In this document: piece after piece, positions 28,790 through 39,124 of the stretch
Numbering within the stretch: the stretch's first letter is position 1
How the letters are laid out: each line of letters begins with the position of its first letter
Assembly: GCA_014529385.2 (NCBI GenBank)
Contig: CM043970.1
Span: forward strand, 63,041,496 to 63,105,495
DNA: 64,000 nt
Direction of reading: 5' to 3'
Source: Adiantum capillus-veneris
Taxonomy: Eukaryota; Streptophyta; Polypodiopsida; Polypodiales; Pteridaceae
Notes under the pieces: generated by a model
The model's input: only the letters and a program-made list of their open reading frames with translations
Databases searched by the model: none
Told to the model about the DNA's origin: nothing
Translations under genes and position numbers: made by a program

Positions 28790-29034
28790 TGTGTGTGCGA
28801 TCGAGCATTACGAAGGCACGACGGCGGCGAAGCGGTTGAGCGCGGCACGACTGCAGCTTCTTCTTCATCGCGGCGAGGAATCCACCACGAAGGCAAGCGT
28901 AGAGCGGTGAGTGACACACCCTTTGTTTCCTTGAGCTTGCTAGTTTAGGCTTGTTGTGTGCTTGGAGCCGTCTGTGGCTCGCATACGGTGTATTGGCAAG
29001 TCCCTTGCTTCGACAGTGCGGCAAGGAGCGCACA
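28461..29034 (+). repeat. 5' LTR of Gag-Pro element
   Basis: Begins TGTTAACCCTCACGG and ends GGAGCGCACA (TG...CA). A TATA box TATAAAA lies at 28657-28663, followed about 100 bp later by a (GT)n(GA)n run, so the LTR carries a plausible promoter for the element RNA. Confidence 0.95.
28657..28663 (+). promoter_or_regulatory. LTR TATA box
   Basis: TATAAAA within CTCCTATAAAAGCC, placed about 200 bp into the LTR; conserved at 36767-36773 in the 3' LTR. Confidence 0.75.
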
Positions 29035-29038
29035 TTTT

Positions 29039-29056
29039 TGGCGCCGCTGCCGGGGA
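29039..29056 (+). other. Primer-binding site (tRNA-Asp)
   Basis: TGGCGCCGCTGCCGGGGA begins four bases after the LTR. It matches the complement of the plant tRNA-Asp(GTC) 3' end at 17 of 18 bases as I know it. This PBS is usual in Tat and Athila elements. Confidence 0.88.
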
Positions 29057-29149
29057 TATGCCCTACACTAAGCTCGGTTAGCACTTTACGCTTCCTTGTG
29101 GTGCAATTTCTATCATAGGAAAAGCAGGGAAGGAGTGTGTGGAGATTTC

Positions 29150-29440
29150 TGTTTTTTGCGTTTTTTGCATTTGCTGTCAAGTTTCAATTTCTGCTATTGT
29201 CTGCGTTTTTTCAATTTCCGTAATTTCTGCATTTTCAAGTTCGGCGTTTTCAATTTCTGCATTTTCTGCAATTTCTGCGTTTTTTTTGCAATTTCTGCAA
29301 TTTCTGCAATTTTCTGCAATTTTCTGCAATTCTGCGTTTTTCAATTTTCTGCATATCTGCGTTTTTTCAATTTCTGCATATTTGCGTTTTTTGCATTTTT
29401 TGCATATCTGCGTTTTCAATTTCTGTATTTTCTGCATATA
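29150..29440 (+). repeat. TTTCTGCAATT-type repeats in the leader
   Basis: About 25 imperfect copies of words such as TTTCTGCAA, TTTCTGCGTTTT and TTTCTGCATATC, of 9-16 bp, in the RNA leader between PBS and Gag. Both strands stay open in places and give Phe/Ala/Ile-rich or Lys/Glu/Asn-rich nonsense proteins. This is low-complexity leader sequence, possibly relevant to packaging or structure. Confidence 0.8.
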
Positions 29441-29778
29441 TATACCCTACTCCCTCAAGAGAGAATGAGAGCATGTGGGACAAGTCCTCCACTCTCCTCC
29501 TTTCTCTTCCCACTTGCACCCTTAGACTTTCTAGTTTGGGCCTAGTTCCCTACTGGAAATTGACAGTTTTAGGGATTCCGAGGGCATAGAGTGACCAAAC
29601 GGAGGGCTGTAAAGCACGGCACGACCCTCTGACCGATACGCTCGTTTCGAGCTATCACACGGCCCATTCCACGACACGCTCTAAAAAATCTAGCAAAAAA
29701 ACAAACAAAAAACACGCTAAAAACTAGTCACAAGGCCTCCTAGAGCAGCTTTTTGACACCTTAGGGTATCAAAAGCAC

Positions 29779-32700
29779 ATGCACTTACGCTCTGGGCGGG
29801 TGCTAGAACACGAGCATATTGAGGGTGCCTCTGTTCATACGGACACCCATTACCCATCCACGATAAGCTCTAGACCCTCAGCGGGGACACAAGGTAGCAC
29901 CACCCAAGACCCTAAAATAGCCGCTAGTGATTCCTCCTTCGACTCAGAAATCATGGAAGCATACCCTAACCAAAACACTGAGAGAGAAGGCCATGCACCT
30001 CCCGAAGCTCCACAGCCTAGTACTAGTATGTTTAGCCGTTTCATGGAAACATTAGGTAGAGCTACTCGCTCGGAACCTGATGCAAATGAAGCACACGAAG
30101 GGGGTGGGGAAGTGGACTCTCCTTTCACATCGCACGTGGACCCCACACCCCCAAAGAGTGTCCATGTGGATATCCTACCAACTTCTTACCAAGAAGGCCC
30201 TGTTGAGTTGCCTCCTTCAGAAGTTCCCTCTAGAGTACCGTTGGTGACAAGTAAAACCACGGGGAGCAACATTGCTTCTACCTCACAAGAAACCATTAAC
30301 ATGTTGACTCTAGAAGGATTGTTCATTAATGATCATTGGACATACGACCTCCACACTGAGGTGTTGACGGATCTACACTCTGGCCACGCCTACCATGTAG
30401 GATGGATAGAGATTGTACAATCCACCTCTAGTGCCACGAGCATCGAAGATCAACAGAAAATGATATGTAATGTTATCCATGGCATTATTCAATCAGAAAG
30501 GCAAAACCGAAGGGTAAATATACTCTCAACTGGCCCCATGAGATTTCTGGATACGAGCAAGGCTCAACAGCCTACTCTATCACAAATGGAGACTCCTCTA
30601 ATGAGCCCCATGGACCCATCTTACGTCATTTCACCTGGGGTCTCTATGCAATCTGAGCCTCCGAGCGAAAACTTTAGCTTCCCTAACTTGGCTCAACCCT
30701 CTATCAAGGAAAACACAGTGCTCACTCCAGGGATAAGCCTGACAGAGAATGTACCGATGATATCTACGGTTAGCGCAGTGACACTACCTAGTGTCGTAGT
30801 ACCTAATATAGGGCCTCGACCGTATGTGCCTCTAGCCCCTTATGCACACATGGCCCCCACACCTCCAATAGTACCACTTGCTTATGCTCCTCGAGTGCCG
30901 CTCCCTAGCTCTTATCCGAGTGGACCTATGCCCGGTTATGTTCCATATCCTGCATCATCTATACATATGCCAAAACCGGTACCCGTTCCTCTCCCACATA
31001 TGATTCCAAGAGTACCTCCACCGGCCCTACCTCCTCACATAGGTGACTTGGCAGCGTTTGCTCAAACCATAGGTCGATCTATCGCGGAAAATATGCGTCA
31101 TGCATCTGATAGAGAGCCTAGAAGTAAGGCAGTACAAATTGCCAAACTCACGCAAAAATTCAATGGGGACGAAGATGCTAGAAAACACATTGAAGTGTTT
31201 GAACAAGTATGTGATTCCTTAGGGGAACCCAACGAACTACATAAGTGCAATGCCTTAAGCTTGACATTAAGTGGGAAGGCTGGAGATTGGTATAGGACCC
31301 TAAGGGTGGACGAGAAAACAATCTACCCTACCCTTCGAAGGTTGTTTCTAAAGGAGTACATACGAGAAGGTGTGCTTTGGGGTGTAGCATCTCAGCTACA
31401 GAAGGCCGAACGTAAGGAAGGAGAGTCAGTAAGGGACTTCATTAGTCGTCTAAAGCACTTAAACTCTCGCTGCCCTGTAAATGAGTGCTTCAACAATAAC
31501 CAACTGCTTGATCGATTCATTCGAGGGTTGAGGAATGAAGGAATCTATAATGGACTAGTGATTAGAGGTATCACAACCTGGGAAGATGTCACTGCCAATG
31601 CAATCCAACTAGAGGACAACTTGATGATAGCAGGCATGAGGGTGTCTACTGACAGGAGATCCACTAGCTCACAAGCCATTGAGTATGAACCCATGACTGC
31701 AAAGCCCATTGCCAATGAGCCAAAGGTATTTGAGACATTCTTGACAGACCTCACCAAGGCAATCCAAGAGTCTCTTAAGGATAATCGACCCCCTCAAAAT
31801 AGTCACATGTATCCAACAAGGGAGCAACAATGGTGTTCCTTTTGCTTAGGTCCACATAGCACTAGTGAGTGCCCTACATTTAGAGTAAAATTTAATGGAA
31901 CTTGCAACGCATGTGGTAGGTATGGTCACCAAGCTAAGGATTGTTTAATGATCAAACGTATGATGGCAAATAGACCACCTGTAGCCTGGACGGATGCGCC
32001 TCGAGCTCCTGTATTGATGCCTACTCCACCTGTTGAGCAACTACCGCAACACATGGTCCCTAGATCTCAAAATGTTGTACAAGCTACACCGCTACCACCT
32101 CCTGTGCTAGGACCGCAGCCCCCGCATCCAAGAGTCGCCCCTATGAACCATGTGGGTTGCGAGCCATCAAATGCTTATGCAGATGGCTGTGAGGAGGAAA
32201 TAGACACTAGTATTGCCTACGGACTTGATACATTGGAAGAATGTCCTATATACTACATGGAAGATTGTTGGGGACAAGTCAAGCCGGTTTATCAAGCTGC
32301 TGCTCTCGCATCCAGAGGTCAAAATATCAACACCCAGGCTAGGAGGCCACCTCTTCAATGCTACGAGTGTGGTGGACCACATCGAGTAGCGGAGTGCCCT
32401 ATTAGGCTGCAAAAGAATGCTGCACAGATGCAAATGATTCAAGGGAGCACGTCTGTAATGCCAATACTCACATGTAATCGTTGTGGCATAGATCACTTGA
32501 TTGCCCAATGCCCCTATAACCCAAATGCGCCTAAAATCACACCCCTAAATTTGGTCGAAATTGCTAGTGTGACATCACCAATACCACCCGTCGCACCCGC
32601 TTATGCCATTACACGGTCCATGCTTCAAGGGCCAGGACATATCCTCGAAGAGAGAGATACCGCGTCAATTATCCAAGCAAAGAAAAAGAAGACACGAAGG

Positions 32701-33102
32701 AAGAAGTCGCAGAATACGGAAAATTCAAAGCCAAGTTCCAAAACAAACATAGGAACAGGAGATGACCCCGTGTATATGAATGACCTCGAGGATGATTCAG
32801 ATTCAGTCGAGACAATGGAGACTAGAACCAATACCACAAAGGGAAAGACCGACAAGGAAAACCGTAACATGGGACCAAATGAAAACCGAATAAGAGAAAA
32901 CCATAAAGCGCCTCTGAAAACACCACAAGTGTTTCCAAATCCAATCCAAGACCCCCAAGATAAATCGCAGGGGCAAAAAGGGAAAAATCGTAAAAAGAAG
33001 ATTGGGACGTACCCAAACCCAGTAGACGAGATTGAGCAGGTGAAACATCTAAGAGGTTTAGTGGAGGAGACTCAAAGGAAACTAGAACCAGAACCCATGT
33101 AG
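29779..33102 (+). CDS. Gag polyprotein of the non-autonomous LTR element
   Basis: An intact 1,107-residue frame starting MHLRSGRVLE. Residues 1-430 are low-complexity and Pro/Ser-rich, with a proline-tyrosine-rich stretch (about 340-420). The capsid domain covers about 450-620 (QKFNGDEDARKHIEVFE, GKAGDWYRTL, EGESVRDFISRL). Four zinc knuckles follow: CSFC..H..C (686), CNACGRYGHQAKDC (709), CYECGGPHRVAEC (861) and CNRCGIDHLIAQC (899); three have the shortened CX2CX3HX4C spacing. The C-terminus is very basic (KKKKTRRKK near 968). Gag packs the RNA into particles. It is about twice the usual length for Ty3 Gag because of the long N-terminal region. The ATG follows a 740-bp leader. The frame ends at a UAG (33100), after which the same frame continues into protease. 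Confidence 0.93.
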   Translation: MHLRSGRVLEHEHIEGASVHTDTHYPSTISSRPSAGTQGSTTQDPKIAASDSSFDSEIMEAYPNQNTEREGHAPPEAPQPSTSMFSRFMETLGRATRSEPDANEAHEGGGEVDSPFTSHVDPTPPKSVHVDILPTSYQEGPVELPPSEVPSRVPLVTSKTTGSNIASTSQETINMLTLEGLFINDHWTYDLHTEVLTDLHSGHAYHVGWIEIVQSTSSATSIEDQQKMICNVIHGIIQSERQNRRVNILSTGPMRFLDTSKAQQPTLSQMETPLMSPMDPSYVISPGVSMQSEPPSENFSFPNLAQPSIKENTVLTPGISLTENVPMISTVSAVTLPSVVVPNIGPRPYVPLAPYAHMAPTPPIVPLAYAPRVPLPSSYPSGPMPGYVPYPASSIHMPKPVPVPLPHMIPRVPPPALPPHIGDLAAFAQTIGRSIAENMRHASDREPRSKAVQIAKLTQKFNGDEDARKHIEVFEQVCDSLGEPNELHKCNALSLTLSGKAGDWYRTLRVDEKTIYPTLRRLFLKEYIREGVLWGVASQLQKAERKEGESVRDFISRLKHLNSRCPVNECFNNNQLLDRFIRGLRNEGIYNGLVIRGITTWEDVTANAIQLEDNLMIAGMRVSTDRRSTSSQAIEYEPMTAKPIANEPKVFETFLTDLTKAIQESLKDNRPPQNSHMYPTREQQWCSFCLGPHSTSECPTFRVKFNGTCNACGRYGHQAKDCLMIKRMMANRPPVAWTDAPRAPVLMPTPPVEQLPQHMVPRSQNVVQATPLPPPVLGPQPPHPRVAPMNHVGCEPSNAYADGCEEEIDTSIAYGLDTLEECPIYYMEDCWGQVKPVYQAAALASRGQNINTQARRPPLQCYECGGPHRVAECPIRLQKNAAQMQMIQGSTSVMPILTCNRCGIDHLIAQCPYNPNAPKITPLNLVEIASVTSPIPPVAPAYAITRSMLQGPGHILEERDTASIIQAKKKKTRRKKSQNTENSKPSSKTNIGTGDDPVYMNDLEDDSDSVETMETRTNTTKGKTDKENRNMGPNENRIRENHKAPLKTPQVFPNPIQDPQDKSQGQKGKNRKKKIGTYPNPVDEIEQVKHLRGLVEETQRKLEPEPM
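33100..33102 (+). other. In-frame UAG between Gag and protease
   Basis: The only stop codon in an otherwise open stretch of about 1,727 codons (29779-34959), in the context CCC AUG UAG GUC AAA. Gag and protease share the frame, so occasional readthrough would give Gag-Pro, as in gammaretroviruses. Alternatively it is a recent mutation or protease starts internally. Confidence 0.6.
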
Positions 33103-34959
33103 GTCAAAATTCATGACATAGTGTTTCCCACGCAAGTTCATCCACCCCACATGAACCATAGACCGTTAGCCATATCTAGTATCATCCAAGAAGGGAGTGA
33201 GGACAGGACATCAGAAAGTGAGCATACACCCTTCTTGTTGGAAAGGATGTTTAACGAAGGAATACCTGATCCCATTGAGGAATATGAGATTCCATCCTCA
33301 CCAGTTCCTAGTCAAGGACCTACACCCTGCAAAACACCAATGAATGTTGCCAAACTAGTGGACTTCATGTCTTCTGAGGTCCGAACCACGATCATAGCAA
33401 AGCTGTATGGAGATCCTGAGTTATTCCTTGCACTTCGAGCATTCCTTAACGGAGAGCTACGAACGGGATTACCGCAGTTTGCGCAACCAAATAGGCCTGA
33501 ATCGATTATGATTGATGAGGAAAATCATGTGCAATCACTTGACTTAGATGGACACGAGTCTGTGATCGAGGTACCCATTAACGAATTAGGGCAGTATTTT
33601 GAAGGCGACGAGTCTAATGCAACCCTACCCATCACTACCAAGGGATTAACTATAAAGGGAATTCTTGATGGTGGTGCGGGAGTTAGCATCGTTACAAAAG
33701 ATTGTTGGGAATCCATGGGAAAACCCCGCCTCAGTGTTACTAACATTGTGGTAAAGATGGAAAATGGTACCATAGCCAAACCTATGGGGATGCTCAAGGA
33801 TCTTAAGATCAAAGTTCTAGGACACAAGGTACGACATACGTTCATTGTAATGGATTTCTCTAAACACCTTATGTCATATGAAATGATTTTAGGACGACCA
33901 TTCATGAGGGAAGCACAAATGGTTCATGATTGGTCTAAAAATCATGTCTATTTGCAATTCCAAGACTCTGCCCTTAGAGTGGATTTGGTGACTGGTAAGG
34001 TACACCCCTTAGGGAGTAAAACCATTATTGATCATCGCTCTGACACCACAGTTCACTCGGCCCCACTACAATATTGTTACACTTGTAAGAAGGATACAGA
34101 CATTGGCCAAGATTCTCCTTACATGGATGTGTTACCGGGTATGACGGAATCAGACAATGTGGATTGGGTCCACCTAGCATCAACCATAGACACTTGGGGA
34201 AACAGGGGGACGACCTGGGTAACACCTGAGGGGGATGAAATGCCTATACCCTTAAATATGCTACAAGCAATGCATATCGCTTTCGACAAGACTCATCCTA
34301 ATGTCACGAAAAAAACATACAAGTGGGTCCCTAAAGCTTCTTTAGTGACCATAGCTAGTGCTAAAAAACAGAAGCCTTGTAAGAAACGTACCACTCACTC
34401 CAAGAAAAGTAAGAAAATGTTGCGATGGATCCCTAAACGACTATTGGAAGCCCAAGGCTACTATCAAGGAAATGATCAAATCTGGGTGCCAAAACGTAGA
34501 TTGTGCTCTTACCTATCACCTGACCCAAGTGAGCCCAATCCCGTAGTTCCAAAACGAATCAATGATCGTGGAAAGAAAAAAATCACAGAATGCTACACAC
34601 CCGCTCCCGAGCTAGTTTGGGTACCAAAGAAAGAACGATTTGTTCCACCTAGCTCAGGAAGGGGGGAGTCCCATGAAGCTTCTAGCTCCTCATGTAATAC
34701 ATCCATAGAGGTAAAAGCTTCTACACAGCCTCCATCTATAGTAATGGACCTCCATGAAGCTACAAAAGAATCCACACCTCCCAGTGTTCAAGAATCACCT
34801 GATGAACCACTTCAAGTTCGATCCTGGGAGAGTACCTTACCACCCTTGCAACTTGACAAGGCACCTAGGGTAATAGAAAACTACTGGCAAAAATCCTCAC
34901 CTATTACCAACTGGAACAATTGGTTTCAAAGGGTGACAAGCTCATTTCAAATGGTATGA
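33103..34959 (+). CDS. Retropepsin with W-[IV]-P-K repeat tail
   Basis: Open in the Gag frame from just after the UAG; with no ATG close by (first in-frame codons VKIHDIVFP), expression by readthrough is likeliest. Numbering from the GTG at 33121: an N-terminal acidic region; the aspartic protease with catalytic loop LDGGAGVS (Asp183, with Gly where most have Ser/Thr), MENGTIAKPMG, and MILGRPFM at 255-262; then a linker with Cys pair and Trp-rich segment; then W-[VI]-P-K motifs at Trp402 (KWVPKAS), 436 (RWIPKRL), 455 (IWVPKRR) and 500 (VWVPKKE), plus a Val variant between. The tail (530-612) is Ser/Pro-rich. Protease would mature Gag. The repeat tail has no known function; a diverged version lies at 14972-15850. 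No reverse transcriptase follows. Confidence 0.9.
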   Translation, partial: VKIHDIVFPTQVHPPHMNHRPLAISSIIQEGSEDRTSESEHTPFLLERMFNEGIPDPIEEYEIPSSPVPSQGPTPCKTPMNVAKLVDFMSSEVRTTIIAKLYGDPELFLALRAFLNGELRTGLPQFAQPNRPESIMIDEENHVQSLDLDGHESVIEVPINELGQYFEGDESNATLPITTKGLTIKGILDGGAGVSIVTKDCWESMGKPRLSVTNIVVKMENGTIAKPMGMLKDLKIKVLGHKVRHTFIVMDFSKHLMSYEMILGRPFMREAQMVHDWSKNHVYLQFQDSALRVDLVTGKVHPLGSKTIIDHRSDTTVHSAPLQYCYTCKKDTDIGQDSPYMDVLPGMTESDNVDWVHLASTIDTWGNRGTTWVTPEGDEMPIPLNMLQAMHIAFDKTHPNVTKKTYKWVPKASLVTIASAKKQKPCKKRTTHSKKSKKMLRWIPKRLLEAQGYYQGNDQIWVPKRRLCSYLSPDPSEPNPVVPKRINDRGKKKITECYTPAPELVWVPKKERFVPPSSGRGESHEASSSSCNTSIEVKASTQPPSIVMDLHEATKESTPPSVQESPDEPLQVRSWESTLPPLQLDKAPRVIENYWQKSSPITNWNNWFQRVTSSFQMV

Positions 34960-36570
34960 TCTACCCAAGGAAGGGGGGAGTGTTTGCTGACAGTCATCAT
35001 TCACTTGTTTCCCTCTCAACCTTTTTCCCTGACCTCTCCATTCCAATCTTAGGGAATGTACATATAAAGCTTTATACTCACAAAAAAAAAAGAAAAGAGC
35101 AAGAGCAATTAGCAAACGAGTATGCACATTAAAGTCAAAACATTGACTCAGACCTACACATGTCACATCTGGTACAGTGAAACAGAAACCTATGCCATAA
35201 AAAACCTTTGATCCTCATCACTTGAGTGATGGAGGGTAGGTAAGATTAGTACGATAGGAGTGTTTCTGTTTTAGAGTTGAGAGATTAGCGAAGTTCTCTT
35301 TTCCCACTAATGTGCCTCCTGGAGGTATTCCTTTTGTTTCATAGTGTGTACAGGAGCATGTTGCTATTGATAGGATTTGGACCTTCATGGAACCTTCAAA
35401 TCAAGCACGACCATCAACACAAACAGGTGTTTCTTGTCCATTAGCATTGCCGTTATCTTTTTGCATCTATGATTGTCTGCTTTGATTGTGATTGGTAGCA
35501 TAATATTCAGTGCATTGGCTTAGTATCAAACATTTAATTCAATGTAATGTTTTGTCATAATCACTTGTCTAGGTTTAAAAATCAAGCAGTCCGACTAAGC
35601 TAGTTTGACCAAGCTAGGTATTAGAAATCTTCTCTTAATACCATGGGGAATGCCTTCCTAATAAGCAATGGTTACTTAGGTTCTTAATCCGATTTAGGCA
35701 GCATTGTATGAAATGTACTAGGGCTTTCTAGTGGGCTTAACCCTATCGACCTTTAGCTTAAGTATTATAAAGGGAGTTTACTAATGTGATGAGCCTGGGG
35801 AGTGTATCAGTGTTATATGACCCCCCAAAGTTACAAAATTTAAATGCTGAAAATGAACAAACAAAAAATCAAAGTGCCACAATGTAAAATTTTAAGCTGG
35901 AAGAGAAATCTCAGCTTGAATTGGTACTTCACTCACATGTATTGCCTATGGTACTAGAGCCCTAGAGGTTCCCAGTGTGGGCGCTTTTCCTTGAACAACA
36001 AAAAACCCAAGGCATACAAAATAAGCACACACATCATAATTGAATCAATGTGAAAAGACTTTGGGGGGTCAAAGAAAAAGTAATCAGTCAGGCGATGATT
36101 TCATGAGAAATTCCTTTTATGGTAGCTTAACTACAAGGTTTTCTAGATATAGCCTCTAGTCAGCCCTCGAACATGAATACTTGGCTCTCGCGATTAAACA
36201 ACTTAATTGACCACTGAAAATTAAGAAGCTTATCCATGGTATTAATATTCGATCTCTAATGCCTTTCGACCGTCAAATTAGCGACCCCAGACTTGTATAA
36301 TTTTCTACCTTTACATCTGTTTATGCATTTGATTACATTGCAATTTAATGTTCATTGCTGACAAATTGTTTGAAATTCTTTTACCAATCAATTTTTCTAC
36401 CTAAAACTGCATATGCTTTTTAAGAGAATGCAATTACTGTGCCAATATTGTTTGATTTTGCAGTGACTGAAGAAGGCTAAGGACATTCATCTCAAATGCT
36501 CTTCCACCTCGACGAACCAGCTTCAACTCAATAGCTTCCGAGGACGGAATCTACATCAGGAAGGGGGGCA
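34960..36570 (+). other. 3' untranslated region with repeated polypurine tracts
   Basis: About 1.6 kb without a coding frame. The word GGAAGGGGGG occurs at 34969-34978 (10 bp after the stop) and again at 36559-36568, where it is the polypurine tract immediately before the 3' LTR. A third copy is inside the coding region at 34657-34666. Confidence 0.8.
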
Positions 36571-37150
36571 TGTTAACCCTCACGGCTCACGGACACCCAT
36601 CACCTACGACGGATGTGTATTATGTATTTGGTAGAGTCAGGTACCGGGCTTGTCGGTCCAATAGGGAAAGGTAGAGTGATCGTCGATGAGAGGCGCACTT
36701 TAACTTGGACATTCAAGGGATTAGTTGGTTAAGCATGGGCGCCCAAGTGTGAATGGGGTGAGCTCCTATAAAAGCCAACTAAACCTAATTTTTACTCATT
36801 CTCTCATTTGTGCAATTGAAGAGTGCTCTTGCTCCATCTCCATCTTCTTCTTCTTCACCTCCTTGTGTGTGTGTGTGAGTGAGAGAGAGAGAGAGAGAGG
36901 GAGAGTGTGTGTGCGATCGAGCATTACGAAGGCACGACGGCGGCCAAGCGGTTGAGCGCGGCACGACTGCAGCTTCTTCTTCATCGCGGCGAGGAATCCA
37001 CCACGAAGGCGAGCGTAGAGCGGTGAGTGACACACCCTTTGTTTCCTTGAGCTTGCTAGTTTAGGCTTGTTGTGTGCTTGGAGCCGTTTGTGGCTCGCAT
37101 ACGGTGTATTGGCAAGTCCCTTGCTTCGACAGTGCGGCAAGGAGCGCACA
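36571..37150 (+). repeat. 3' LTR of Gag-Pro element
   Basis: 580 bp, same edges as the 5' LTR. Differences seen by eye: C/T, G/C, A/G and C/T substitutions, plus longer GA run. Followed by the GATAT duplication. Confidence 0.95.
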
Positions 37151-37155
37151 GATAT
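37151..37155 (+). other. Target-site duplication, right copy
   Basis: GATAT, repeat of 28456-28460. Confidence 0.93.
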
Positions 37156-37554
37156 TACTTGTTAGTTATCTACATTTGATGAATGTTTGGCAAACTGTTT
37201 CAATATGAAAATAGATGAATGAGAAAGCACGTATAAACAATCTAGATCCAAGTTGGAATTTTTACAAAGACAAGAACGTGAAATGATAGATGAAGTGATG
37301 GCACGTTTGGTAGAGAAGATGGTTGGATCCAAGATAGAGAAAGGACAGGCTTTGATGGAAGCTACACATAATAAAGAGTTAGCAATGTTAGAAAATCGCT
37401 TTATTCAATATGATATGCTCTAATTAAAGGAACAAATAGGAGAGATGTGTCTAATTTTAGAAGACAAATGTAGATCTCAGGTTGAGGAAGTGGAGACTAT
37501 CAGTGTATGTATTAGAGCAATGACAGAGGAGATTCAAGGGTATAAGCATGTTTA
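37156..37554 (+). pseudogene. 3' continuation of the interrupted element: coiled-coil ORF
   Basis: When the 8.7-kb element is removed, the frame continues from NDSDKDI into TC. From about 37211 a frame reads SKLEFLQRQEREMIDEVMAR, then LVEKMVGSKIEKGQALMEA, and further Glu/Lys/Met-rich sequence to a stop at 37552, with one internal stop near 37420. Heptad-like hydrophobic spacing suggests a coiled coil. No reverse transcriptase follows. I do not recognise the family; it could be an extra ORF of the host retroelement or a captured gene fragment. Confidence 0.45.
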
Positions 37555-38639
<1,085 letters not shown>

Positions 38640-39115
38640 TCTCAGTGTTGCAACCCACATCAAAGACATGTGGGAGGCTGATTTTCTCTAACATTTTTCA
38701 TACAGTGTCTGAGGTGAAGACTCCTCGTTCAAACAATGAGCTATTTTTGAAACGGGCTACTGTCATGGCATGCGCCAATGGAGTCAATGGGGCTGACAAT
38801 GTAATGAGCAATAATGATGTTGCGAAGGCATTAGGACTTCATCGAAGAAATGTTGCGCGAGCCAGTTTCTAGCTGCAAACTGATATGGAGGGGTTACTTC
38901 CCTTAGACATGTGTCAATGTCAACAGCATAGGACTAGTACCTTAAAAATAAAAAACAGAGAAATCGTGTTTCAATTCTGGTTAATGGAAACTCGCATCTC
39001 CCTAAACAAGAAAGATGTCATTTGAAAAAGAATCGGCAAGAGGGCACATGTGGGGCATCCGGTGCATCTGCTCGATTTCCCTCAGGTATATCAGCCAGAA
39101 CATCTTCAAAGTGTG
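38640..39115 (+). pseudogene. DFxENY-family gene, N-terminal part
   Basis: Reads TPRSNNELFLKRATVMACAN, then SNNDVAKALGLHRRNVARA, which looks like a helix-turn-helix, then FQFWLMETRISLNKKDVI, a stop, and KRIGKRAHVGHPVHLLD. From memory this block (FW..T..S.N.KDV..R.G, ..HP.H) precedes the core domain in a large family of uncharacterised, RNase H-fold-like proteins found in plants and animals. Two stops are present. It is continued at 48219, after a repeat array and nested copia elements. I cannot name the family; a transposase or domesticated transposase is the likeliest identity. Confidence 0.55.
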
Positions 39116-39124
39116 TCACAATGC

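Larger units (their letters stand above)
28461..37150 (+). mobile_element. Complete Gag-Pro LTR retrotransposon lacking RT
   Basis: An 8,690-bp element with two LTRs (574 and 580 bp), a 5-bp target-site duplication, a tRNA-Asp PBS, a long leader, one long frame encoding Gag then protease (split by a single UAG), a 1.6-kb untranslated region and a polypurine tract. No reverse transcriptase, RNase H or integrase is visible in any frame, so it must rely on another element for copying: a non-autonomous element. The LTRs differ by about four substitutions plus dinucleotide-run length (about 0.7 percent by eye), so insertion is recent. The tRNA-Asp PBS and the retained order suggest the Tat/Athila side of Ty3. 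Confidence 0.93.

Noticed and set aside
29096-29545. Phe/Cys-rich frame and overlapping Lys/Glu-rich minus-strand frame
   Set aside because: Both are products of the TTTCTGC repeat in the leader of the Gag-Pro element.
34960-36570. Hidden reverse transcriptase in the Gag-Pro element
   Set aside because: No YxDD/FxDD context, RNase H or integrase motif was found in any frame, and no long open frame exists there.
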